A stretch of 12,621 nucleotides of DNA from Chloromonas sp. AAM2 (lineage: Eukaryota; Chlorophyta; Chlorophyceae; Chlamydomonadales; Chlamydomonadaceae), in assembly GCA_004335635.1 (NCBI GenBank), contig QAXH01000038.1, positions 1-12,621 of the forward strand, in the 5' to 3' direction. A program made the translations under genes and the position numbers. Shown one piece after another: positions 1-9,222 of the stretch. Under the pieces are notes generated by a model. The model was not told the origin of the DNA, made no database searches, and saw only the letters and a list, made by a program, of their open reading frames with translations. How positions within the stretch are numbered: position 1 is the first letter of the stretch; the number at the start of each line of letters is the position of its first letter.

Positions 1-55
1 CGTTGGCAACTGAAGTTGACAGGAGCCTGGTGGGACGTTGCTGCTGGGCTGGTGA

Positions 56-93
56 GGGGGGGGCTGATGGCGGGGGGGAAGGGGGGGAAGGGG
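56..93 (+). other. G-run cluster, potential G-quadruplex
   Basis: Four G runs lie close together: eight G at 56-63, seven at 72-78, seven at 81-87 and four at 90-93, with spacers of eight, two and two bases. This fits the usual G-quadruplex rule of four runs of at least three G with short loops. It sits about 20 bases before a TGTAA pentamer. If an upstream + strand gene ends here, the run would be in its 3' UTR RNA. A function is inference only. Long G runs are also prone to length error in assemblies. Confidence 0.6.
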
Positions 94-114
94 TGGAACT
101 ATTGGGTGGAATTA

Positions 115-119
115 TGTAA
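115..119 (+). terminator. TGTAA, possible polyadenylation signal of a gene upstream of the window
   Basis: TGTAA is the common polyadenylation pentamer of chlorophyte algae, normally placed 10-20 bases before the cleavage site. Here it follows a G-rich, non-coding stretch and precedes a region without a clear gene, which suits the 3' end of a + strand gene lying mostly left of the window. A five-base word also occurs by chance, so this is only a candidate. Confidence 0.25.
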
Positions 120-691
120 TTCGCCTTAAGAAACTCAATACCATATAACTCACAGGCTTCTTTGAAGACTACTACAGCAGTTATGGCAAGAGAGTTTGAG
201 CGTTCATTCCCAACACCGCCAAAGCCAGGGACCACACATTGCTACTAGCTCCTGGCGCTGGCGAGCTCAACTCATACCTGAAGAGATCGCTCAGATCGAC
301 GGTGCATCCTCCTCTGACAGATTCAGCAAGCGCCTGCTGCATTTATACCAGATGTGTGCACGTGTGCAAACACTTGTTGTCACAGGGACGAACGGCACTG
401 ATCTGCTCTGCATGCATGAGCTAGAAGGCTCGGTTCAACAGGCCAGCAACAGCTGAGCCTGGCAGTATGCGGTGAAGGTGTTGAGCAGGTCACCACCCAT
501 GGGGTAAGGCTGGAGTAAAGCTGGGTATAGCTGCAAGTCAGGACGTGCAGAGAGTCCGGCATAGTCCGCCCTGTGAGGGCTTAGGGTCAACATGTAGAAG
601 GCATCATCGTTCAGGGCGCATGCTTGTCAGCGCATTGCTATGCGGTGAGTCACCCAACCCAGGGTCAGTCTTGGAAGTCGTTGTCGTTTGA
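120..691. other. No convincing gene; two weak open frames
   Basis: This stretch contains an open + frame from 166 to 456 (about 97 codons, ending in TGA). It reads as ordinary protein in places, for example a run ending LIPEEIAQIDG, but has no ATG near its start and no family I recognise. A second, shorter frame starts with ATG at 184 and stops after about 20 codons at a TAG. Neither is joined by clear splice signals to anything else. The region could hold exons of a small gene ending at 997, the 3' part of an upstream gene, or nothing. Confidence 0.3.
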
Positions 692-997
692 CGTTTTAGG
701 CCAAGCCGTGCCATAGGCATTCTCTGCAAATTTTCCGGAGGCGACCACTTCTCTCGGACACGGCGCCCACGACAGAGGGCGTCAGGCTTTGAGGGCACGT
801 CTTCCTCGCTTGAGGCCGGCGAACAGCTTCTGCGCTCCCACCTGGCTCTGTCGCGCATCCTCGCGCCGTTGGTATTCCGTCCAGCTGTAGAGTCTGGGAA
901 CACTTGCAACTTCAACCAGAGTAACCAGAATGAGTCTTCTGTCATCCAGGTGCGACACCTGTCCAGCCCGCATCTGCATGCCAGTCTGTGGAGTTAA
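692..997 (+). CDS. Possible 3'-terminal exon(s) of an unidentified gene
   Basis: The + frame is open from 692 to a TAA at 995-997, about 100 codons, without an ATG at its start. A reasonable acceptor (pyrimidine-rich, ending TTTTAG at 694-699) would start an exon at 700. A CAG|GTGCGA donor-like site lies at 949/950, so the coding part could also be spliced there instead of running to the TAA. The middle reads as helical protein (SSLEAGEQLLRSHLALSRIL). The opposite strand also has a 113-codon open frame (604-945), which weakens the case because an open frame here may come from base composition. The reading stops 131 bases before the ATG of gene 1. No family is recognised. Treat it as a candidate that needs transcript support. 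Confidence 0.25.
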   Translation, partial: RFRPSRAIGILCKFSGGDHFSRTRRPRQRASGFEGTSSSLEAGEQLLRSHLALSRILAPLVFRPAVESGNTCNFNQSNQNESSVIQVRHLSSPHLHASLWS

Positions 998-1128
998 GTT
1001 AATCCGCCAGCATTTTCCCTCTCATCCCCTTGCATCATTTACCAAGCTACGCTGATTCTGTCGTAAAGGTGCAAGGCGGTGAAGGCGTAACCAAGCCTGA
1101 GGCGCCCTGAGACCGACCGGACGCAACT
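998..1128 (+). promoter_or_regulatory. Presumed 5' UTR / promoter-proximal region of gene 1
   Basis: These 131 bases separate the candidate upstream frame from the ATG of gene 1. An in-frame TGA lies at 1108-1110, so the ATG at 1129 is the first possible start in this exon. I see no TATA-like box. The spacing is short for a full promoter plus 5' UTR if a gene really ends at 997. That argues either for a compact arrangement or against the upstream gene. Confidence 0.3.
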
Positions 1129-4100
1129 ATGTCCGACACCATGGGCAATCACCATCAGCTCCTGCAGCCGCAGCAACAACAGCAGGGACAGCTTGCAGTC
1201 GCAAATAACTCAGGTACGGTGCCTGACTGACACACTCATTCCAGCAACGCGCAATACCATCCGAAAAGGTTTTCCCCACGGGTAGGCCACTCAACCCGAC
1301 TGACAACCTCTGTTCACTGCATCTCACCTCATGATTGCACGTACATACTGCCAGATGCAGGCACCGGGCATCCCAGCACCTCGGACACACTCAATCCTCG
1401 CAACTCCAGCAGCCCACATGAGGCAGCCTACCCTCAAGCCTCACCACACGTCTCCTACCCACCTGCAGCTCCTGCCCCAAACCCTGCCCAAAACCTAGTC
1501 ACCTATTCACAGAACCTGCACATGCACTCAAATCCAGCCCAGTTCAGACCGCCACCTCCCCGTCAGCACTCCCCTCATCCCGGCGCCCCATACACACCAG
1601 GCGATGCACAGGCAGGCTATGCCACCCAAGGCACTGCAAGGCCGCCGACTGGGTTACCGGGAAGGATGCAAGTCAGCAGCATTGTGGGTGCTGGAGGTGG
1701 CGGCGCCAGCAGCACAGGCAGCGCCGGAGTCAATGCACTCCTAGCTGCAGCGCGAATGCCAAACGGCCAAGAACACCAGTCACCCCTTGGGCAGGCAAAT
1801 GGGCATCCACCATCCCAAAGCGCCCCAGGGATAGAAACCATGGATCATGATGATGATGAGTCAACTGACTCTGACGACGTCAGGGGGCGCAAGGGACCCC
1901 GCACCAAGTAAGCACCGTGCATCAACTCTCATGCGCTACCCAATAGGCACTGCCGCCTTGTGTCCCTGTTATTCCCACCTGAGCACAATGTCACAGCTCG
2001 CCTGCACTGTCGTTGGTCAGACAACATGTTGTCAGCAAATTGTCGGAAAGGCCAGAGCTCACGGCTTTGATTTGCCGACTTAAAGCCAGGGTCAATACGG
2101 TAATGTTTCGAAGAGCGCTCGCACGCGTTTGATCGCTCCACTCGGCGTCCTAGCTCTTCTGCTTCTGCTGTTGAGGCCATTGTGCAATCCTCTTGTGTCC
2201 GCAGAAAACCGCATCTCCAAGGTCGGTTCAGTGGGCGTTTGGCGACTAAGGAGGATGAAAAACGGTTGGGAGAGGAGTGCCGTTTGCTCGCTCCGTTGCT
2301 GGGTGGCGTGGGCAAGCGCGGGGACCGCAGTCGTCTGACCCTAGCCAAGATTGTGCGCGGCATTGCCAGGGGCGACATACGTCGACATCTGGAGGCGCGG
2401 GAGCAATCACACAAGGTGAGAGGCATTTCTTGTCGGGTTGATTCAAGACGGACCTGATGGATTACCAAACCTGTGGAGCACACCTCGTGCTCTGTTGGCA
2501 AATCGTGAGGAATCAGAAGACCTGTGGGGCTAGATGCCAATCCTATGAGTAGAGTGTAGAGGAGAGCGCAATCCTATTTGTAGAGAGTGTTGGCACAGCT
2601 GGTGCTGTTTGCGCAATCCTATGAGTAGAGTGTGTTGGCACAGCTGGTGCTGTTCGCACTTTTACGCCCTCCGTTCACTGGCTTGCCATCTCCTTCTCCA
2701 TCCTTGCTGCAGGTTGTGACTCAGCAGCTGACAGACCTGCAAAGCTGTGGCGGTGCAGCGGGAGCAGTTCGTGAGCTGCAGCAACAGATCACTCTACTGA
2801 AGCATGAGCTGCAAGCCAAGTCACAGCGCTTGGCAGAAGTAGATGGGGCCGGCACGGTAAGTGCCCGAGCTCATTTCAAGTGCTTTCTGAGTTCAGGCTA
2901 TCCTGTGGCTAGCTCTTGGTACTTCCTCATACCAGACTCGGCATAGCCAGTGCAAGCTAAGTTGTGCTTGGGATTTGTTATTCCGGCAGGAGGGCAACTA
3001 CCAGTCGACGTCTGGGCTACCTCCTCGGCAGGATCCCAAGCCCATCGCACAGCCCATCCCAATTCGCCCAGTCCCCAGCATACTGGCGGAGGCACCCAGC
3101 TACCAGCTGGCACCCCCACCCCTGCACATCGCCCCGACTCACTCGGCAGGTCAGGCACATGGCAATGGGGTCAACATCGTATCATTGGCAATTCGTCGGC
3201 CTGCGCTGGTTGTTAGCTACCGCTACGCAACCCTAGAATGTGCACTACACATTGCACACATGCATGCAACCTGTGGACATACATGCGACTCAATCCATTG
3301 GTTGTAGCCTCAACCTGCAGCTGACAAGTGTTGAGCACTATAGGTCACATGGCGACCTACCAAGAGGCTGGCGCATTTCTACTCGGCATGTGCCATGCAC
3401 ACAGCACCGTCATGTGACTGGGTACGGCGCAATTCGTCAGCTTCAAATGCATGCCGCGTGGATTGTTTTGCAGGATTGGGTATTCCTCCTCTTCTCAAGA
3501 TCAATGGCACCAACAGCTCGAGTCTTAGCCTGGAGCAGCAGATGGCAGGGCTGCAGGCGGACCTTCAGGCGCAGCAGCACGCCGTGAACGCGGCTGCTCA
3601 GGTGGGCCATTGCTATCAAAGCTGTAAGATGTAGCTCCTTAGGCTGCCCCGATCGCTGCCCGAGTGTTTGCTCCTGAGGCCCTGTGAGGAGCCGCTGCCG
3701 GTTTCAATCGGCGGTGTGAGCCGGGGCCATTGCATGTGAAGCCATAGCATGAGGGCCCATTTAGTCAATGAGTTTCTCTGCACCAAGCACACTCGCACCA
3801 GATTTGGATCCTCTCTAGTTCAAGCACTCGTAATTGTAGCATCTCAGATAGCATTAGTAGTAGTGTAAGCAGTGACGCTACATGCCTGCTTGTGTGCTGC
3901 TTTCAGAATCACGCCACTGCCACGGCCCAGGCGCAGCAGCTGCGGGACCAGGTGCAGGCAAGACTCAACGCATACCCACCGCTGGAACCTGGCCAGGTGG
4001 GCATCTGCCTGCGACCAGGGTTGTGTGATGTGTTCCCATACCCATAGGAACGCAGGTGACCCGTGGGCGGTGCACTGCTGTGTCTGATCGTCGGCCTGCA

Positions 4101-6599
4101 ATCTGACCGCCGTGCTCGTGGCACTCGAGGCTGTGCTGGGCACATGATTCAGACTCAGCACAATGAATGATCCTAATGCTTCAAGCATGTGACAAGTCAG
4201 CACGCCTGAGGGTACTTCCCGCCTTCCCTTGCTTTCCTTGACCTTTGCCCTGAAACTTGACTCACATCTGGTTTGACCCTGACCCCAATGTTATATGCAG
4301 GACGCCAGCGCTGCCTATGCGCATGACCAGACGCTGTGGGAGATGACTGCAGCGCTGCAGCGGACTGAGGCACTGGCCAGTGGACATGCACAGGTACGGT
4401 GTAAAAGGTAACATGGTGCCATCTGCGTTGTACACTCCAGTTATTCATAGGACATATCCCACATGATCTCATGGTCCCGTACACCTGATTCATGTCCATC
4501 TGCTTTGCTCTGCCGGCCCACACCGACTCGTTGCTGCGTCTCCGAGTCCACCCAACGCCTCTGTTGCGATTCGCCTGCCTGCCTGCTACCTCGCTCTGCA
4601 GGCGCACTCCCGAGCCCAGCTTCAGATCGACAAAATCCAGTCGCAGATGCAGGGCGTGCAGGGGCAGCTCAACGCTCGCCTGCTGGGCAATGGGGTCATG
4701 CACCTGCGGCCGTCTGGGGGCGGCATGCACTCAAGTGACAGCGGGCCAGCGCCCTACATGCTGAGTTCACTGCTGCCTGGGTACCAGCTGGTGCAGCAGA
4801 CAGGGCCACATGGCACCACACACTACCAATTGGTGAGCCGCTTCACTGTTGAAGTCCTGTTGATGAGCAGGTAGACCAGATGGTTGATCAACAGGTAGAG
4901 CAGTCGAGCGGGTGTGTGAGAAAGTGAGTGAGATTAGTTGTCACGTTCTCATCAACAGGAAAGAAAGCCGTCTTGTTGAACCAGGAGGAGGGCGTACTGA
5001 TATTGCCGACCCACTCCTCACTTTGGGTCGGAGGAGGAGGCGCACCCGCCCCTGGCAGCCAATGTACGTGCCCATTACAGACTTTGAGTATGCCATCATG
5101 CTAAGTATCACGAGGGCTTCCCAACGCACGCAAAAGACCGACAACGAGGCTGACATCGAGGGCTGACCCAAAGCGCAGCCGGCGTTGTGTTCATTGACAC
5201 CATAAGTTGTTCAGCGCTTTGTGCTTCAGGCAGCGGGGGTGGCAGATGGCACCATCAGCATGGTGGCATCGATTCGGAATGAGGTCGATGATGCGAACGA
5301 GGTGAACAGCTTCTGTCAGTTGCATTTGTCAGAAGCTTTGGCCACCTTTCAAGCTGTGCAGCTGACGAGCCATCGGGAAGGAAGGGACGTGCTGCCAGTG
5401 CTTGTGGCTTCCATCACACGCATTCCATCTAGCAGCCTTGTGCTTACCGCCTTGAAGGAAGCAAAAGTGCCTGATCTGCAGCTGCGCCACCTCATTGCAT
5501 ACCAGCGGGAGCAGCTCTGCTGCAGCAGCTATCAGTTGGTGCGCCGACGCCCTCTCCACAGAGCACAGGGAGGCACTGGCATGCTTGTGTCCGCCGCACA
5601 TGGGGTGGGCAGCTTTCAACCCACGAGCGTGCACAAATGGTCCAACCTGCCCGAGCCATAACCCAGAATCCCGCAGCAGCTTGGTTTGCTGGCATGACTC
5701 GGCAGCCTGCTGCATGGTGCTAGCCGGACGAAAAGGGGTTAAAGGACATGGATGCTGCAAAGCAGATTCTGCCTTTGTCATGCACATGTACCCCTCAACC
5801 TTTCACACCCTGGACTGTCATCCGCACTTCATTCATCGCGCCTGTTTTTCTAATTGCGAGCGCCCCTGCTGGAACTAGGCATGGAGTAGCACAGTGCGAT
5901 TGGTACGTCGCTATTCCACACGGTATGTCACGTGTACCAAATGGTTCTCACAGCATGCACGTGACGCACACGCAGTGCTTCTGATCGCAGGCTCATCCAC
6001 AGGTGATGGAGGAAGCGCCAATGGCGAACGTTGACGCCGACACCCAACACTACAACTACCAGTACACAACACAGGCACCAGTTCCCCAGGTGGGGCACAG
6101 AGCTATTCCCTCACCTCTGATGACACACACACACACACACATATATGTAGGGAGAGGTAGGCAAACATGTGCGCCAAGCGCAGGCACTACGCATGATGCA
6201 GACAGGAGAGTTTTGTTATGCCTTGGTATTGCCATACTGTCACTCATTTGTGCAGCCCTGTCTCACACTGATTGCCGCAGTGGTGGCAGCCGGGCAGTGC
6301 TTCTATCCACGTGCCCGTACAGCACGTGCACGGCCCATCGCACACCCCTTACTTCGTCTGCTTGGCACGCAACTCAGGTGACAGAGGAGAACATTCGTAT
6401 GCTTCGCTCGCTGGGCAACTTCCACCCGGTTCCAAGCAGTTCCCGGCCGCCCTATCTTACAATCGCAGCTCCCCCGCTCTCGACTCCTGGCAATCCCACA
6501 GCAACATTTACACCCTACCACCCGCCACAGCAGCAACAACACCGCCTCCAGCTTCCACCGCAGCCACCACAGCAACCACAACATCATCGTCAGCAATAG
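1129..6599 (+). CDS. Gln/Pro-rich coiled-coil protein with a divergent helix-loop-helix/zipper-like segment, putative nuclear regulator (11 exons)
   Basis: Exons: 1129-1213, 1355-1907, 2205-2415, 2713-2856, 2990-3149, 3474-3601, 3907-3996, 4301-4393, 4602-4832, 5991-6089, 6378-6599. The joined frame is 2016 bases, giving 671 residues and TAG. Every intron is GT...AG and all phases agree, including the split codons after exons 1, 2 and 5. An acceptor six bases later for exon 2 (1361) is equally in phase. Protein plan: residues 1-190 Q/P/S/G-rich with a short Gln run; acidic patch 192-203; basic patch 205-214 (GRKGPRTKK), suited to nuclear import or DNA contact; a helix-basic loop-helix-like stretch at about 229-276, around KRGDRSRLTLAKIV; a zipper with V302, L305, I309, L312, L316 and L323 in a/d heptad positions; further Gln/Ala coiled coil about 395-520; Pro/Gln/His tail 600-671. 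The order resembles a bHLH-zip factor, but the canonical His-Glu-Arg basic residues are absent, so the family is inferred only. I am sure it is a gene and unsure of its function. Confidence 0.75.
2538..2658 (+). repeat. Imperfect 45-base tandem repeat in intron 3 of gene 1
   Basis: Three units start with CAATCCTAT at 2538, 2569 and 2614. The last two are full 45-base units and nearly identical, each including TGTTGGCACAGCTGGTGCTG. The first unit is shortened to 31 bases and differs after AGAGTGTAGA. The array ends about 55 bases before the acceptor of exon 4. It has the form of a local slippage or unequal-exchange duplication and could vary in copy number between strains. I see no coding role. 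Confidence 0.8.
4833..5990 (+). other. Intron 9 of gene 1, unusually long and containing foreign coding debris
   Basis: The other nine introns of gene 1 are 133-324 bases. This one is 1158 bases. Its donor (TTG|GTGAGC) and acceptor (CGCAG|GCT) are both good and keep phase 0, so it reads as a single intron. A second in-phase acceptor lies 12 bases later (CACAG|GTG at 6003). The excess of roughly 850 bases corresponds to the coding-like blocks at 4959-5587, which suggests an insertion into an intron of ordinary size. An alternative is that gene 1 ends near 4880 and exons 10-11 belong to a separate gene. The similar low-complexity style on both sides and the matching phase favour one gene. Confidence 0.5.
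4959..5587 (+). pseudogene. Decayed coding fragments of an unidentified gene nested in intron 9
   Basis: There are three protein-like blocks. Block A (4959-5063), behind an acceptor-like CATCAACAG, reads as two beta-strand-like runs (KAVLLNQEEGVLILPTHSSLWV in part) and meets a good donor GTACGT. Block B starts after TTCAG at 5230 and reads as alpha-helical protein, including VLPVLVASITRIPSSSLVLT and LKEAKVPDLQLRHLIAYQ. Block C continues one base out of frame from about 5495-5530 to 5587 (ISWCADALSTEHREALACL). A and B cannot be joined in phase by the visible sites, and B to C needs a one-base shift, so no intact product is seen. A strand-rich part followed by a helical C-terminal part recalls propeller-plus-helical ribosome-biogenesis proteins such as Nol11, but that match is from general style only. 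No start codon or upstream half is present. Confidence 0.35.
6123..6146 (+). repeat. (AC)9(AT)3 microsatellite in intron 10 of gene 1
   Basis: Nine AC units at 6123-6140 are followed by three AT units. It lies about 35 bases inside the intron, after the donor of exon 10. It is a simple dinucleotide repeat, likely to vary in length among strains. No other role is visible. Confidence 0.85.
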
Positions 6600-6788
6600 A
6601 GCAGGGACATTGGCAGCCACAGTAGAAACGTACACGTGAAACAAAGTCCGAGTAAAACGGGTGGGTCGATGGCCGGTCATGGGCACTGCATGCGGGCGTT
6701 GTTCGGACAGATTGAGCAATAGTTTGCAGGCATCTGCTAGAAACCTCCGGAAACCGCAGTTTTGGTTTGCTGCACGGACAGCTGCCTG

Positions 6789-6883
6789 ACGGCTGTACCC
6801 ACTTATCATCATGCTACTGCACCAGCTCAAACCTGCTCATTGGTCGCTTTGCACAGTCACGGCTGTACCCACTCTTCATCATG
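6789..6883 (+). repeat. Direct repeat, two 25-base copies spaced exactly 70 bases
   Basis: Copies at 6789-6813 and 6859-6883 share the core ACGGCTGTACCCACT followed by two mismatches and TCATCATG, 23 of 25 bases identical. The bases between the copies do not repeat. This could be a decayed tandem duplication or paired binding sites in the presumed 3' UTR of gene 1. Confidence 0.75.
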
Positions 6884-8818
6884 TGATTTCGATGTGGTTG
6901 AACCTCCTGGTTTGAACGCTTGCAAGGGGCCCACTGAGAACGCCGTCCACGTTTGCCGAGCATGTGGTACAAAATGGTTTACGAACTGTCAAATAATCAT
7001 CGTTGCTACCAGAACAGTTGCCTGGCCGCCAATTTAGGATCAATTTCCGTACTAGCAGTTGAGTAAGCCTGAGTTTGTCGGCTGGCTTGAGCGCGCACAG
7101 ATGCATACTTGGTCAGGCTGGCAGAGAGATGATAAGACTCCGCTCGCACAATAGGCATGCCTCAATGGGAGCATGGATTGGCGGCTGCACATGTGACACG
7201 AGATGTGTGGCAAGAAACCACCATCCATATTTGCTTCAATGTGACATGCCTCATTGCGCCATGGGGCCATGGTTGGTAATAGAACTTTCTGTGCAGGTTG
7301 ACAGTTTCTGGTTAGTTTCTAATAGTCAAAAAAAGAGTAAGTTTGCCAGTTCTGGGACCACGTGCTTCATGCAATACAGTGTGTGTTTTCTACACACAAG
7401 AATGATTTGTCTAGCATCCGAGTCCTTGCTGTGGCGTGCTCAAGGTGGCATGGGATTAAAACAGACAGGACGTCTGAACTGTTGCCAGTATACTGGTTGC
7501 CTGGTTGATTATGCCTATGCATAGGATTAATGTCGAACACAAAGGTTTGGCCTTGAACAAAAATTCTCAAGGTAGCGTTGGAACAGTAGTGGCGCGAGCA
7601 TGCAGTTTTGCTGGTTTGCTGGTTTTGAGATTGGAGGAGTACGCATCAAGGCACAGGTTGCAACCCAACGAGAAAGTGAACTCAACTCCAACCGCATTGC
7701 TGTTTCAGTGGACGCAAGTGTCCCAATCTATTTTCGCATTGCTCGCTCTCAACTTTCAGACGTATTGCGGCCCAGGGCAGCACCCTTCTTTGACCCTCAA
7801 CGGCCTGCACAGTGCTACTTGGAACGTAAACCACTGGCAATGGCTGCAGAACACATTCAGACCAACATCTGGTGCAAACTCGTCTGCATTGCATGGTGTT
7901 GTTTTGAGCTCAACTGGAAATTGGTGTGGCAAGTGAGTTGATATTTGAAGGCTCGACTATAGCCTGGTCTGGTATGGTTGTAGAAATGCATGGCTTGCCT
8001 GTGAGCTGGCACCACATGGATGGAGAATAGCATGTGGATCACGTTACGTTGAAGGTACAGGGGTTTATGCTTGCATGGTCGTTGTGCCGTAGATGTCAAG
8101 TGGGTTTACACCCCTTGGCCGATACCGCTAGACAGGGTTTAGCTTGTCATGTCATGCCAAAAGGCAATTATTGCTATTGCCAGGCCAGCTGACATGACCG
8201 CGCGATGCCACCACACCCTTGACCCACCAAACTCTGATTTTGTGTGACTTCCAGCTTGCGCTTTTAATGGATGCACGGCTGGACGTGCCAAGCTTGGCAT
8301 GAAACTTTCAAGTTTCAGGAAACTCTAGGGCAGATTTATGGGCGGGGCCTTGTTGACACTTCCAGCAACCTGCCCCTCTCTGCTTCCACCCTCATTGGCT
8401 TATTGTTTCCAAGCATTGCGTTGGTTCAGTTGGCATCTGTGTGCGTGGTTTGTTTGGACATCCAGAACTGTGCATGCGATTCGATTATCGAGTTGCCTTG
8501 GACACGTGGCTTGGATAGATAATGCAAGGTGCACTGGTGGTGTCTGTGCATATCTAAGTTTACTCGCTCATGCAGCAGTCATCCTGCTACGGCTACTTAT
8601 GCATGACAGACATAAAAAAGCAGTTCGGCCTGTGTGCACGGGTCTGTGGCGACAAGAAGGCGTAGTTCCGGCTGACCAAAGGCCTGAGTGCGATGTGTTG
8701 AACTGCAGCAAGAAGTGCAGAGAGTAAACTAACAACATCCGCTTCTGGCTGTACCTCAGCACAGTGCAGGTTGTGATTGGAATTGCTCCTCTTCTACATG
8801 AGCTGACACTTGCAGGGA

Positions 8819-8836
8819 CATGGAATCCATGGAATC
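8819..8836 (+). repeat. Tandem duplication CATGGAATC x2
   Basis: CATGGAATC occurs at 8819-8827 and again immediately at 8828-8836. It lies just before the TGTAA at 8839-8843. This is a simple slippage product. Confidence 0.7.
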
Positions 8837-8838
8837 TG

Positions 8839-8933
8839 TGTAAGTTGGGTTTGGTACCGCTCAATAAGGTGTAGGTCTTTACATGCATGTGTGAGATTGC
8901 AATGCGAGTGGTGTTGTGGCAACACCTGTGTAA
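8839..8933 (+). terminator. Two TGTAA pentamers, candidate polyadenylation signals
   Basis: TGTAA is present at 8839-8843 and 8929-8933. If gene 1 has a long 3' UTR, as some chlorophyte genes do, these are the first + strand candidates after its stop codon. The distance of more than 2.2 kb makes this uncertain. A diverged, non-TGTAA signal nearer the stop codon is equally possible. Confidence 0.2.
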
Positions 8934-8963
8934 AAGCATGACCTCAACGACAAGCATGACCTC
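8934..8963 (+). repeat. AAGCATGACCTC direct repeat, 18-base period
   Basis: The 12-mer AAGCATGACCTC is found at 8934-8945 and 8952-8963, separated by six bases. The first copy begins within one base of the TGTAA at 8929-8933. It is a short tandem duplication of unknown role. Confidence 0.7.
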
Positions 8964-9189
8964 CTAGCTGAGTACCATGCAGAAGTGAGACTGCCATGGA
9001 CATGGAGGACAGCCATTGGAAGGATAGGAAAGCTGGGGTTCTTGGTGATGGCAGCCAAGTACTGCATTTAGTCATACCCTCCTCCGTGTTGGTCACTGTG
9101 TCAGACGCATCAGCAATTTTTCGTAGTGTGCAGTAGGTGCTCGTGAGATGTCGACCCACGCATGGAACTGTGCACAGCAGCGGGTCACA

Positions 9190-9222
9190 GAGGGGAGGGA
9201 CTCCAACCTGTCCAACCTACAT
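9190..9222 (+). repeat. Dispersed 33-base repeat, copy 1
   Basis: This 33-base segment, starting GAGGGGAGGGACTC and ending TCCAACCTACAT, matches 12020-12052 at 29 of 33 bases. All four differences are transitions. I see no direct repeats flanking this copy. The second copy in gene 2 intron 3 lies in what looks like a small insertion, so this is probably a truncated member of the same family. Confidence 0.7.

Noticed and set aside
1929..2540. 203-codon open frame on the - strand
   Set aside because: It lies antisense over exon 3 and two introns of gene 1, whose + strand exons have matching phases and splice sites. Its protein is Arg/Ser-rich without domain character, as expected of an antisense shadow.
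3240..3345. CATGCATG and similar palindromic words in intron 5
   Set aside because: Such words recur all over the window as part of its base composition. No extended inverted repeat or array was found.
4197..4730. 177-codon open frame on the - strand
   Set aside because: It spans exon 8, intron 8 and part of exon 9 of gene 1 on the opposite strand, and its translation has no recognisable features.
5329..5787. 152-codon open frame on the - strand inside intron 9
   Set aside because: It is antisense to the helical blocks B and C, which read much more like protein on the + strand.
6003..6377. Continuous frame through intron 10 of gene 1 (no splicing)
   Set aside because: The frame is open, but the intron part is Cys/Thr/His-rich and includes the AC microsatellite. 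A CAG|GTGGGG donor and an AACTCAG acceptor in the same phase remove it cleanly. Intron retention cannot be excluded.
6272..6625. Alternative frame of exon 11 (117 codons, Thr/Ala/Pro-rich)
   Set aside because: It is out of phase with exon 10, while the chosen frame (VTEENIRMLRSLGNF and on) is in phase after the TCAG acceptor.
6303..6830. 175-codon open frame on the - strand
   Set aside because: It is antisense to exon 11 of gene 1. Its Leu/Trp-rich part is the complement of the Pro/Gln-rich tail codons.
7505..7941. Two overlapping + frames of 143 and 113 codons
   Set aside because: They overlap each other, have no conserved-looking segments, and no paired donor and acceptor sites extend them. 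Best explained as chance.
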